A stretch of DNA of 7,672 nt. Source: Flavipsychrobacter stenotrophus. Lineage in GTDB: Bacteria; Bacteroidota; Bacteroidia; Chitinophagales; Chitinophagaceae. The position numbers were made by a program, and so were the translations under genes. The stretch's first letter is position 1, and the number at the start of each line of letters is the position of its first letter. This document shows positions 1 through 6,195 of this stretch, piece by piece. The stretch is taken from positions 1 to 7,672 of the forward strand of contig CANCOG010000234.1 in assembly GCA_947379685.1 (NCBI GenBank), written 5' to 3'. Under the pieces are notes generated by a model, which was given only the letters and a program-made list of their open reading frames with translations, did not search any database and was not told the DNA's origin.

Positions 1-100
1 AGCTGTCGGTGAACCAATTCTCAAAATCTCCATTGATGATTTGTGCGGAGCTGCAAAAGCAGGCCATCGACAAAATGAAAATGAATACTATTTTTTTCAT
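1..100 (-). CDS. Secreted protein, N-terminal fragment (cut by window edge)
   Basis: Only the first 33 codons are visible, starting at the ATG at 100-98 and running out of the window. The translation begins MKKIVFIFILSMACFCSSAQ, a typical signal peptide with a lysine pair, a hydrophobic core and a likely cut at SSA|Q. It continues IINGDFENWFTDS. An N-G-[DG]-F-E-N-W motif right after the signal peptide is common in Bacteroidota secreted proteins, often with carbohydrate-binding-like domains and a C-terminal type IX sorting signal, but none of that is visible here. The gene lies 58 bp downstream of the DUF4337 gene on the same strand, so co-transcription is possible. A short palindrome in the gap may instead give it its own control. 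Function is unknown. Confidence 0.6.
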   Translation of the reverse strand, partial: MKKIVFIFILSMACFCSSAQIINGDFENWFTDS

Positions 101-119
101 GGGTCAGTTAGTAAAGGTT

Positions 120-137
120 ATGTTTAAAGTTAAACAT
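120..137. promoter_or_regulatory. Perfect AT-rich palindrome, possible operator
   Basis: ATGTTTAA-AG-TTAAACAT is a perfect dyad with 8-bp arms and a 2-bp centre. It starts 20 bp upstream of the start codon of the leftward secreted-protein gene, inside the 58-bp gap after the DUF4337 gene. On the minus strand the centre also reads TAACTTTA, one base from the Bacteroidota -7 consensus TAnnTTTG. It could therefore be an operator over a promoter. No -33 element is obvious, and a dyad of this size could arise by chance in a window this long. Confidence 0.3.
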
Positions 138-158
138 GGCCGCCCGGAAATCTATTTA

Positions 159-728
159 TCAACCCAATAACCCCGAAATAAAATCGGAATGTATGCTGTA
201 CTTAAAGAAAGCGGCAAGCCCAAATATGATGCCCAAAGCACTAATAGAAACCGCGAAATATAGTAACCATTTCTTTTGCGTCAGCGCAGTTATGCCAAAC
301 AGCGCTATGGCAATTGAAAGAAATGCATCCGTCATATCGAACTGGTCATCGAATACATTGAGGTCGTCATATTGCTTTTGATAACCCTCGGCTTTAGCTT
401 TTATTTCAGCTTTCTCTTTTTCGTAGCGGGCAATGGCTGCTTCGTCCTTTTTTATCAGGTCGTTGAATTCGGGGTTCTTCTGGGCTTTTATGTATTCCAG
501 CCCATTTTCAACGATCGCTTCCTTGGTGCTCTTCGCCTGAAAGTAAGACCAGGCATCTATTGAGTGCGCCTGTGCCTGGTCCATGCCTTGTACAATATTT
601 CCATCCTTTACATTACAAAAAGCCATAAACGTAGCCACCACGGCCACACTTACAGCTACCCAGCGATTGATCTTGCTTTCCATGGCTTTTTCTGATGCTT
701 CTTTTATTGAATCTACTAGATCACTCAT
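159..728 (-). CDS. DUF4337 family membrane protein
   Basis: This 189-residue protein has the layout of the DUF4337 family: a short charged N-terminus, one membrane helix (about 23-39), a long soluble middle, and a helical hairpin at the C-terminus (about 133-150 and 153-176). After the first helix it has QAQAHSIDAWSYFQAKSTKE (51-70), whose W-x-Y-x-Q-A-K core is what I recall as the family signature. Residues 91-122 are rich in Lys and Glu with regular spacing and probably form a coiled coil. The ATG at 728-726 is followed by a charged leader (MSDLVDSIKEASEKAMESK) and is the natural start. The family has no established function. The gene stands back to back with the Lmo0937-type gene across a 298-bp gap that contains a three-hairpin repeat. 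Confidence 0.85.
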   Translation of the reverse strand: MSDLVDSIKEASEKAMESKINRWVAVSVAVVATFMAFCNVKDGNIVQGMDQAQAHSIDAWSYFQAKSTKEAIVENGLEYIKAQKNPEFNDLIKKDEAAIARYEKEKAEIKAKAEGYQKQYDDLNVFDDQFDMTDAFLSIAIALFGITALTQKKWLLYFAVSISALGIIFGLAAFFKYSIHSDFISGLLG

Positions 729-798
729 CTTTTTATTTTGTTTTAAAAGGTTTGGCTATGTGTTCTGGAGTTATTTTTTTTTGTTGCCCCTGTCAATA

Positions 799-895
799 TT
801 TTTCAGGCCTGAAGGGCCGAAATACATCAGCACAGGGTGTAGCCCTGTGATAGAATAATCTTAAAATAAGCAAGCCCTGTAAGGGCGTAATCTTG
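799..895 (+). repeat. Three-hairpin intergenic repeat, copy A
   Basis: There are three short hairpins in a row. The first, GGCCTGAAGGGCC (806-818), has a 4-5 bp stem. The second, CACAGGG-TGTAG-CCCTGTG (831-849), has a perfect 7-bp stem. The third, GCCCT-GTA-AGGGC (874-886), has a perfect 5-bp stem. Copy B at 5224-5318 matches it nearly base for base in all three hairpins and differs mainly in the linkers. It lies between divergent genes and contains no plausible coding sequence. The arrangement resembles REP-like intergenic repeats that are abundant in many Bacteroidota genomes. That family link is from memory. Confidence 0.75.
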
Positions 896-1026
896 TTTCT
901 CACAACTAAGTAAATGACATTGACCCTTTGAGGTATGGTGCTAAACTACAAATTTACGTTGCTCAATGCACAAACCGGGCCCGTGGCACAATATTAATAA
1001 CACCTAAAGTAACTAAAACTAAAGTC

Positions 1027-1179
1027 ATGAGATCGTTATTATATGTTATTGCCGTAATACTAATTATAGGCTGGCTGCTGGGTGCTTTTGCATGGCATGC
1101 CGGTGGACTGATTCACATTCTGCTGGTGCTGGCGGTTATTTCGCTGCTCCTTGGCCTCATCAGAAGGGGAGAAGTTTGA
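1027..1179 (+). CDS. Lmo0937 family small membrane protein
   Basis: A 50-residue protein, MRSLLYVIAVILIIGWLLGA through to LLLGLIRRGEV. It has two hydrophobic helices (about 3-20 and 28-44) joined by a short turn, FAWHAGGLIH, and a basic tail. The pattern W-L-L-G-x-F-x-x-x-x-G-G-x-I-H-x-L-L-V, the length and the Arg-rich end match the Lmo0937 family (DUF5670), whose members are about 50 residues. Their function is not established, although they often occur with envelope or stress genes. A longer reading from 928 adds an unrelated leader (MRYGAKLQIYVAQ...), so the ATG at 1027 is preferred because it gives exactly the family length. The next 265 bp up to the following gene show only a weak GGCAC-TGAG-GTGCC hairpin at 1193-1206 and no T-run terminator. 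Confidence 0.85.
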   Translation: MRSLLYVIAVILIIGWLLGAFAWHAGGLIHILLVLAVISLLLGLIRRGEV

Positions 1180-1444
1180 TAATTACATAACCGGCACTGA
1201 GGTGCCAAAAGGATGCATTCGCGTAAAACCTAAGGAACGTTGGCAAAATAAAGTCTACCATATGACGAAGTTATTTTTCTTTTATGCGAGGCGAAAAATC
1301 TGCGAATAGTGAACTATTTAAAGACTTTTTCAACGAAGCAGAAATGGAAAAGAACGAGATAGATGGTGGACTTTATTTTGCTATCGTTCCTATTGTTAAT
1401 GAACATTTGGTTTTACGCTATTTTTTATACCTTTAGCGCGCTCT

Positions 1445-1990
1445 ATGCATGCCCAAAAGGATATCAGGAAGTGGCTCACCGGCTTTGTTCTGCTGATTTG
1501 TTTCAGTGCAGGGGTGTTCTCTTTTTGTTATTTCGATGGCGCACAACTCCTTTGTAAAATTGCCGCTCAAAGTCACCTCGAGGAAAATCAGGAGCTTACA
1601 GTTATTAAAATCGAAAATTCAGCAATTGCTCCTAATGACAAAGAAGTATGGTACCATGGTGCTTTGTATGATGTGTACAGCATGGTAACCGTTGGCGATT
1701 CCACAATCGTTACTGTATGGCATGACGAAGGTGAGGAGCAGATCCAACACCAGATCACCAGTATTTTCGAAACCAGCCAGCAGTATCTTCCGGGTTTTCA
1801 AAATCATTACATTACTACTTATCACCCCTTCATCCCCGAAGGGAAAATAATGCCACAGCCCGTTCAGCTTGATCTGACCGGATATTCCAAACTTGTGGCT
1901 AGCGTACTTTATTTTGGTCAGGCTAAACAACATCTGCCTTCCAGGTATATTGATGATGTGCTGAAGCCCCCTCCCGACCAACTCGGTTAA
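1445..1990 (+). CDS. Single-pass membrane protein of unknown function upstream of a TonB receptor
   Basis: A 181-residue protein with an N-terminal membrane helix at about 11-29 (LTGFVLLICFSAGVFSFCYF) after a basic MHAQKDIRK leader. The rest is soluble and probably periplasmic. From 50 to 100 it alternates beta-like segments around two motifs, KEVWYHGALYDV (66-77) and TVWHDEGEEQI (90-100). It ends in a Pro-rich tail, KPPPDQLG. I do not recognise a named domain. From memory, small Bacteroidota membrane proteins with a 'gkEi..nGkmYDV ... yDEeE' core occur next to TonB-dependent receptors, and this one precedes such a receptor. The ATG at 1445 is the first possible start in frame, because an in-frame stop lies at 1400-1402 and there is no ATG, GTG or TTG codon in between. 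No clear Shine-Dalgarno sequence is seen, as is usual in the phylum. Confidence 0.7.
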   Translation: MHAQKDIRKWLTGFVLLICFSAGVFSFCYFDGAQLLCKIAAQSHLEENQELTVIKIENSAIAPNDKEVWYHGALYDVYSMVTVGDSTIVTVWHDEGEEQIQHQITSIFETSQQYLPGFQNHYITTYHPFIPEGKIMPQPVQLDLTGYSKLVASVLYFGQAKQHLPSRYIDDVLKPPPDQLG

Positions 1991-2362
1991 TCATTGCTGG
2001 CACATGACCAGGATTGCCTTAAGTATTCTGTAATTAAATAAATTTCTCTGGCAATATTCCAGCTTCTTAATGGGAAGTTGTATATCGTATGGCATGACGA
2101 ATTCCGTTGAGTTCAGCAGTTTATTTAATGATGTTGAGATTTAGGTTTTCTTCCTATAGGCGACCTGTTTACTCAATAGCATCCCAAATCCCTGGTCATC
2201 TGTTTAACTAAATAAAGCGATTTTCTATTCGCGCAGCCCCTTTGCAGTTTATTACCATGATTCTTCCATAAAACATTACCTGGCCGGTATTCGGCACCCT
2301 AACACCGTGAAAACATCTTTCTAAAGTACTTTTTTTAATCATTCACATATTAATTTCTGATC
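1991..2362. other. Intergenic region before the TonB receptor
   Basis: These 372 bp hold no convincing gene, hairpin terminator or complete promoter. TACTTTTT at 2327-2334 is close to the -7 consensus TAnnTTTG but has no matching -33 element. At 2072-2107 one frame reads G-K-L-Y-I-V-W-H-D-E-F-R before a stop. It shares the 15-mer GTATGGCATGACGAA (2087-2101) with codons of the preceding gene (1715-1729), so a decayed fragment of a related gene is possible but unproven. Confidence 0.4.
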
Positions 2363-4864
2363 ATGAACACGAAGTTTATTCGTACTGTTGCATTTCTTTT
2401 TGTGGGCTATTCGCTCCCCGCGATTGCTCAAAATTCATTGAATGGGGTTATCCTTAATAAGTCAGGTGCCCACCTCACCAGCGCCAGTATTTATATTGAA
2501 GACCTGAGGGTAGGTGCGCTTTCCGACAGCGGTGGAGCCTATTCTTTAAGTCGCCTTCCGCTAGGTACTTATGTGGTGAATGTGCACCTGCTCGGTTATG
2601 CCGATATGTCTGAAAAAATCACTATTTCAGGCAGCACCAGTCACAATTTCATCCTGAACGCAGCTAATTACGAAACTCAGGAAGTTGTTGTTACTGGTAC
2701 TTCTTCTGCTTCAAGCCTCGATCGTACGCCACAGCCCATAACTGAGGTTTCTCACGATTACCTGCTTCAAAATACATCGACCAACATCATCGATGCCTTG
2801 AAAAAGATCCCAGGCGTTGATGGGATTTCTGACGGACAGAGCATCACAAAGCCGGTGATCCGCGGTCTTGGTTACAACCGTGTGGTTACTCTTAACGACG
2901 GAATTCGCCAGGAAGGCTCTCAGTGGGGTGATGAGTTTGGTATTGAAGTAGATCCTAACTCTGTTGACAGGGTGGAAATACTCAAGGGGCCAGCATCGTT
3001 AGTATATGGTTCTGACGCTATCTCCGGCGTTATAAACCTGATCCCTGAGAAAGTAATGCCCGAAGGTGTTATTAAGGGCGATATCCTGTACAACTACCAG
3101 ACCAATAACGGCCTCATGAATGGTGCCGGGCATTTTGCTGGTACTGTAAATGGTATTTCTTTCAGTGCTCGTGTAGATAATACTATGGCACACGCATACC
3201 AGAACAAGGCCGATGGTTTTGTATTCAATTCTCAGTTCAGCAATTTCAATACCGATGGAACTATTGGCATTCACCGCAAGTGGGGTTTCTCTCAGTTGCA
3301 CTACAGCTATTTTGAATTAAGGACAGGTATTGTTGAAGGAGCAAAGGACGAAACCGGTGCATTCATTAAGCAAGCGCTCGACGAGCATGGCGATCCTATT
3401 GAAGTACAGGCTACAAACCAGGAATTGCGTTCTTATACTCCTTTTGTTATCAATCAATTAGTAAAGCACAACAAGCTGGTTTGGGACAACAGTATTTCCT
3501 TGGGTAATGCGGGTCGCATCATTGGTCGTTTTGCTATGCAGAACAACAGCCGCCAGGAAAATAACGATATCACTATCGCTAATACATCGAACATTTGGTA
3601 CAACCTGACTACCTATAACTACGATCTTCGTTATGTTTCTCCAACCTGGAACAATTTCGATTTCTCTGCCGGTATTAACGGTATGTCTCAAAATTGTAAG
3701 AACAAGGGTACTTTATTGCTGATTCCTGAGTTCGATCTGTTCGATATGGGTGCTTTTGCCATTGCCAACAAGAAAATAGGCAAGCTGAATCTGAGCGCTG
3801 GTGCCCGTTACCAGATGCGTAAATTCAATGGCCACGATAACTACATCGACTCTAACAGCAATCAGCTGTCAGCTAGCGACCCTGATGCGATTCATCGCTT
3901 TACTGCATACAGTTCTAACTTCAACGGGTTTGCAGGCAGCCTCGGCGCAGCATTCCAGATCAACAACAATTTCTACCTGAAAGCCAGTGCATCAAGCGGA
4001 TGGCGCGCACCTAACGTTGCTGAAAGTGGTTCTAACGGTATTCATGACGGAACAGTTTACTATGAAATTGGCCAACCAAGCCTGAAACCAGAGCAGAGCA
4101 TGCAGTTCGATTTCACACCAGGAATGCATACTAAGGACGTTACTGCTGAAGTGAGTGTATTCTATAACTCTATTTCAAATTTCATTTATTCTAAACATTT
4201 GTACAGTGCCCTTGGTGGCGATTCGCTGAACAGCAGTACACCGGGTTTTGAGAACTCACCAGTGTTCTTGTATTCGCAGAGCGATGCTACTTTAATGGGT
4301 GCAGAAGCGAGCCTCGACATTCATCCTTCAGGTGCAAAATGGTTCGATTGGTATACCGGTTACAGCTATGTTGATGCAAGGTTGAAAAATGTACCGGACA
4401 GCGCGAACATTTTACCGTTCACTCCTCCGGCCCGTTTACGTTCTGAGATCACTATTTCTACACCTAAGATATGCAAAATGTTCCGTAACTCTTACTTCCG
4501 TTTTGGCGTAAACCATAGCTTCGTTCAGTCACGCGCATACACCTTGTTTGGTGAAGAGAAGATGGAAAAAACACCAGAATACACATTGTTGAACGTAGGT
4601 ATTGGTACTGATATCATGTCCCGCGGTCGCAAAGTTTGCGCATTATACGTTAATGTAGATAACCTGGCCGACGTAAATTATATCGATTACATGAGCCGCT
4701 TTAAGTATGTAGCCAACGAAGTTAATGGCGCTACATCAAAGTATATTTATAATATGGGCCGTAACGTAAGCGTTAAAGTACTGGTTCCTCTGAATTTTGC
4801 CCGCAAAGTATCGAAAGAAAAAGGTGCAGCAGAAGAAAATGACTCTGAAAAGAGCGAAGATTAA
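2363..4864 (+). CDS. TonB-dependent outer-membrane receptor
   Basis: An 833-residue receptor that should sit in the outer membrane and import a ligand with energy passed on by TonB-ExbBD. Residues 1-22 are a signal peptide (cut at AIA|Q). Residues 25-98 form a carboxypeptidase-regulatory-like beta sandwich (NGVILNKSGAHLTSASIYIE ... GGAYSLSRLPLGTYVV), typical of Bacteroidota receptors. ETQEVVVTG at 104-112 resembles a TonB box. The plug covers about 120-228, with KKIPGVDG, KPVIRGLGYNRV and RVEILKGPASLVYGSDAISG. The barrel runs to Phe812, followed by a 21-residue charged tail. At about 830 residues, and with no SusD-like partner beside it, it is not of the SusC type used for glycans. The plug wording is closer to metal, haem or siderophore receptors such as the ZnuD or OprC kind, but the substrate is an inference. 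The frame is intact, with no sign of a frameshift. A strong terminator follows 91 bp after the stop. Confidence 0.93.
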   Translation: MNTKFIRTVAFLFVGYSLPAIAQNSLNGVILNKSGAHLTSASIYIEDLRVGALSDSGGAYSLSRLPLGTYVVNVHLLGYADMSEKITISGSTSHNFILNAANYETQEVVVTGTSSASSLDRTPQPITEVSHDYLLQNTSTNIIDALKKIPGVDGISDGQSITKPVIRGLGYNRVVTLNDGIRQEGSQWGDEFGIEVDPNSVDRVEILKGPASLVYGSDAISGVINLIPEKVMPEGVIKGDILYNYQTNNGLMNGAGHFAGTVNGISFSARVDNTMAHAYQNKADGFVFNSQFSNFNTDGTIGIHRKWGFSQLHYSYFELRTGIVEGAKDETGAFIKQALDEHGDPIEVQATNQELRSYTPFVINQLVKHNKLVWDNSISLGNAGRIIGRFAMQNNSRQENNDITIANTSNIWYNLTTYNYDLRYVSPTWNNFDFSAGINGMSQNCKNKGTLLLIPEFDLFDMGAFAIANKKIGKLNLSAGARYQMRKFNGHDNYIDSNSNQLSASDPDAIHRFTAYSSNFNGFAGSLGAAFQINNNFYLKASASSGWRAPNVAESGSNGIHDGTVYYEIGQPSLKPEQSMQFDFTPGMHTKDVTAEVSVFYNSISNFIYSKHLYSALGGDSLNSSTPGFENSPVFLYSQSDATLMGAEASLDIHPSGAKWFDWYTGYSYVDARLKNVPDSANILPFTPPARLRSEITISTPKICKMFRNSYFRFGVNHSFVQSRAYTLFGEEKMEKTPEYTLLNVGIGTDIMSRGRKVCALYVNVDNLADVNYIDYMSRFKYVANEVNGATSKYIYNMGRNVSVKVLVPLNFARKVSKEKGAAEENDSEKSED

Positions 4865-4955
4865 TTTCAATGTTGCTTAAACCAACCGCTTTTCTAAGCA
4901 CCGGGTATTAGGCTATTGAGGTTTAATGTGTTGTTTTTGTGTTTTGTTCTATTAA

Positions 4956-4985
4956 AAAGCCACAGCCCTCAAAAGCTGTGGCTTT
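4956..4985 (+). terminator. Intrinsic terminator of the TonB receptor gene
   Basis: AAAGCCACAGC at 4956-4966 pairs perfectly with GCTGTGGCTTT at 4975-4985 (11 bp, 8-nt loop), followed by the T-rich ACTTGTTTTTATAG. On the opposite strand the same stem is followed by TTTTTAATAG, so it could work in both directions. It lies 91 bp past the receptor stop codon. Confidence 0.8.
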
Positions 4986-5048
4986 ACTTGTTTTTATAGT
5001 TGCAACACAAGGGGGTAATGCGATGATTATTAGTTGTTTGGAGCGCAA

Positions 5049-5081
5049 AGGTGTTGCACACTTCCGAAGTGTGCCACACCT
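5049..5081. repeat. 33-nt long hairpin, first of a pair
   Basis: AGGTGT-T-GCACACTT (5049-5063), loop CCG, AAGTGTGC-C-ACACCT (5067-5081). The stem has 14 pairs with a single T/C mismatch. Its length, outer arms and general sequence match the hairpin at 5133-5165. Open frames running through this area come from the repeats and do not look like real proteins. Confidence 0.8.
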
Positions 5082-5132
5082 GAGATGGGCATTAGTCCAA
5101 TTGTTTTTGAACCTTACACTTCCCCCTTGCCC

Positions 5133-5165
5133 AGGTGTCCCACACCTCAGAGGTGTGGGACACCT
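5133..5165. repeat. 33-nt long hairpin, second of a pair
   Basis: AGGTGTCCCACACCT (5133-5147), loop CAG, AGGTGTGGGACACCT (5151-5165) makes a perfect 15-bp stem. By direct alignment it differs from the first copy at 7 of 33 positions. Four of these form two compensatory pairs, two repair the T/C mismatch of copy one, and one lies in the loop. The spacer between the copies is 51 nt. There is no T-run after the stem, so it is a poor intrinsic terminator. Confidence 0.85.
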
Positions 5166-5223
5166 ATCTTCAAAAATCTACACTGTAGCCCCGGGCTTCA
5201 GGCCAATTTCATTTAGTTAGTAG

Positions 5224-5318
5224 TTTTTCAGGCCTGTAGGGCCGCAAGACAACAGCACAGGGTGCAGCCCTGTGGTGCTAATCTACAAAGCGACTAGCCC
5301 TGTAAGGGCGAAATCCTG
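5224..5318 (+). repeat. Three-hairpin intergenic repeat, copy B
   Basis: This is the second copy of the element at 799-895, in the same orientation. It shares the TTTTTCAGGCCTG opening. The hairpins are GGCCTGTAGGGCC (5231-5243), CACAGGG-TGCAG-CCCTGTG (5256-5274) and GCCCT-GTA-AGGGC (5297-5309). Stems 2 and 3 are identical to copy A, the loop of stem 2 has TGCAG for TGTAG, and the linker between stems 2 and 3 is 22 nt rather than 24. Confidence 0.8.
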
Positions 5319-5360
5319 CTGCAACAGATGGAGCCTAAAGCCGGCACCGCAATAAAGAAA

Positions 5361-5380
5361 CCCCAGCTTAAAAGCCGGGG
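5361..5380 (-). terminator. Leftward intrinsic terminator
   Basis: Read on the minus strand, CCCCGGCTT and AAGCTGGGG pair. The stem is continuous because the A/C mismatch seen on the plus strand becomes a G-U wobble. It is followed by TTTCTTTATT, a reasonable U-rich tail. On the plus strand the stem has a mismatch and no T tract. It lies 40 bp past the stop codon of the decayed lipoprotein copy, and no other terminator is obvious between it and the intact lipoprotein gene, so it may end that transcript. Confidence 0.55.
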
Positions 5381-5420
5381 CAATTTAGGTAAATCACATA
5401 TAATTTATAAACGGCTTAAT

Positions 5421-5480
5421 CTAGAAATTTGATCCTGCCGCCTTTGCATTATTAATCGCAGCCATAGCTTAGTTATCATG
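5421..5480 (-). pseudogene. Decayed copy of the lipoprotein gene 3' end
   Basis: On the minus strand this reads A-M-A-A-I-N-N-A-K-A-A-G-S-N-F-stop (5468 down to 5421). The intact neighbour at 5615-6118 ends A-M-A-A-I-N-N-A-K-A-A-G-A-D-L-stop. Similarity extends weakly a few codons further (H-D-N against N-Y-N), but the codon matching the neighbour's Glu152 is TAA here. Nothing upstream of about 5480 resembles the rest of the gene. It is best read as the leftover tail of a tandem duplicate whose front part was lost. Third-position differences (GCG/GCA, GCT/GCG, ATC/ATT) show that the copy is not recent. Confidence 0.75.
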
Positions 5481-5514
5481 CATCGGTCACATTGAATATT
5501 TCCCCGTCTCTAAC

Positions 5515-5550
5515 TTTGTCATTCCGACGTAGGAGGAATCTCCACAAGAC
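5515..5550. repeat. REP-like intergenic repeat
   Basis: The segment contains GTCATTCCGACGTAGGAGGA (5518-5537), followed by ATCTCC. ATTCC (5521-5525) can pair with GGAAT (5535-5539). From memory, close variants ('GTCATTCCGACGaaGGAGGAATCTC') are scattered in many copies between genes of Bacteroidota and some other bacteria. Only one copy is present in this window, so the call rests on recall. It sits between the intact lipoprotein gene and its decayed copy. Confidence 0.45.
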
Positions 5551-5614
5551 GTTCTTGCTCTTTTCAAAATAATTTGGTTGTTGCAAACACCCATAAAAGG
5601 TGCCTCACTCAGCT

Positions 5615-6118
5615 TTAAAGGTCTGCCCCTGCAGCCTTCGCATTATTGATCGCAGCCATCGCCTCATTGTAATTTTTCCAATTAGTATGCGGGTTAGCCT
5701 GACGAAGCGAGCTGGAAATAGCCACAGCCCTGAAGGTGATCACGCCCGGTGCAGGTGTTACACTGTTATCTATATTGCTGATATAAATGGTGAATTCACC
5801 GGTCTTGAAGTTGAAAACTGTTGAGGTAGCACCGTTGATATCCGGCAAGTTGCTCCAGGAACCATCAGAAGGGTAGTACTTGAAAATCTCTACCGCACCA
5901 TAGTTAACGATGTCTGCTGTAATATCGGCATCAGTGAAGTTGGCAGAATAGGTATTACTTCCAAATATCCATGTGCTTACGTTGAAAGAAGCAGAACCTC
6001 TTACGTTTGCATTTCCTTGTTGACCCTGTGGGCCTGTTGGACCCTGAGGTCCTGTTTTGGTGCAACTGGCGGCAAATAAACTGGCTGCGGCGAGTAATCC
6101 AAGCATTATTTTTTTCAT
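5615..6118 (-). CDS. Small lipoprotein with a short collagen-like Gly-X-Y run
   Basis: A 167-residue protein with a lipoprotein signal peptide, MKKIMLGLLAAASLFAASC. Cys19 is the likely lipidated residue, which would place the protein in the periplasm or on the outer-membrane surface. Residues 23-37 are five Gly-X-Y triplets (GPQ GPT GPQ GQQ GNA), then NANV, a beginning common in small Bacteroidota 'collagen-like' lipoproteins. Five triplets are too few for a stable collagen helix, so this is probably a spacer. Residues 40-135 look beta-rich (SASFNVSTWIFGSNTYSANF, FKTGEFTIYISNID, GVITFRAVAI), and the end (148-165) is a helix, KNYNEAMAAINNAKAAGA. No catalytic motif is seen and the function is unknown. 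A -7 promoter element lies about 70 bp upstream. A decayed copy of its 3' end lies 135 bp downstream. Confidence 0.85.
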   Translation of the reverse strand: MKKIMLGLLAAASLFAASCTKTGPQGPTGPQGQQGNANVRGSASFNVSTWIFGSNTYSANFTDADITADIVNYGAVEIFKYYPSDGSWSNLPDINGATSTVFNFKTGEFTIYISNIDNSVTPAPGVITFRAVAISSSLRQANPHTNWKNYNEAMAAINNAKAAGADL

Positions 6119-6187
6119 TTTCTTCTTTTTTGGAGCCCTGAAAAAGGAGCGTAGTTAGTAAAATGTTTGTGTCTGATTGTCTGGACG

Positions 6188-6195
6188 CAAATTTA
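6188..6195 (-). promoter_or_regulatory. Bacteroidota-type -7 promoter element for the lipoprotein gene
   Basis: The minus strand reads TAAATTTG, an exact match to the TAnnTTTG element recognised by the primary sigma factor of Bacteroidota. It lies 70 bp upstream of the lipoprotein start codon, leaving an untranslated leader of roughly 60 nt. The -33 region at the expected spacing reads TCTGG, only a partial match to TTG. Confidence 0.55.

Noticed and set aside
1284..1436. A 50-codon plus-strand frame (MRGEKSANSELFKDFF...) just before the 181-residue gene
   Set aside because: It has no recognisable motif, its second half is merely frame-shifted AT-rich sequence, and no promoter or ribosome site supports it. 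It could be a tiny gene but cannot be supported.
1363..1557. A hydrophobic 64-codon plus-strand frame overlapping the start of the 181-residue gene
   Set aside because: It overlaps the better-supported gene in another frame, and the hydrophobicity stops abruptly where the overlap begins. A frameshifted N-terminus was considered, but the gene at 1445 has its own basic leader and membrane helix.
4939..5220. Plus-strand open frames running across the terminator and hairpins
   Set aside because: Their translations are dominated by the terminator stem and the two 33-nt palindromes and have no protein-like pattern.
5049..5309. Possible CRISPR array from the spaced palindromic repeats
   Set aside because: There are only two copies of one hairpin and one of another, with variable sequence and no regular series of spacers, and no cas gene nearby.
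5570..5614. Terminator directly after the lipoprotein gene
   Set aside because: The only stem (GCACC with GGTGT, minus strand) is weak, includes a wobble pair and lacks a proper T run. The hairpin at 5361-5380 is a better candidate.
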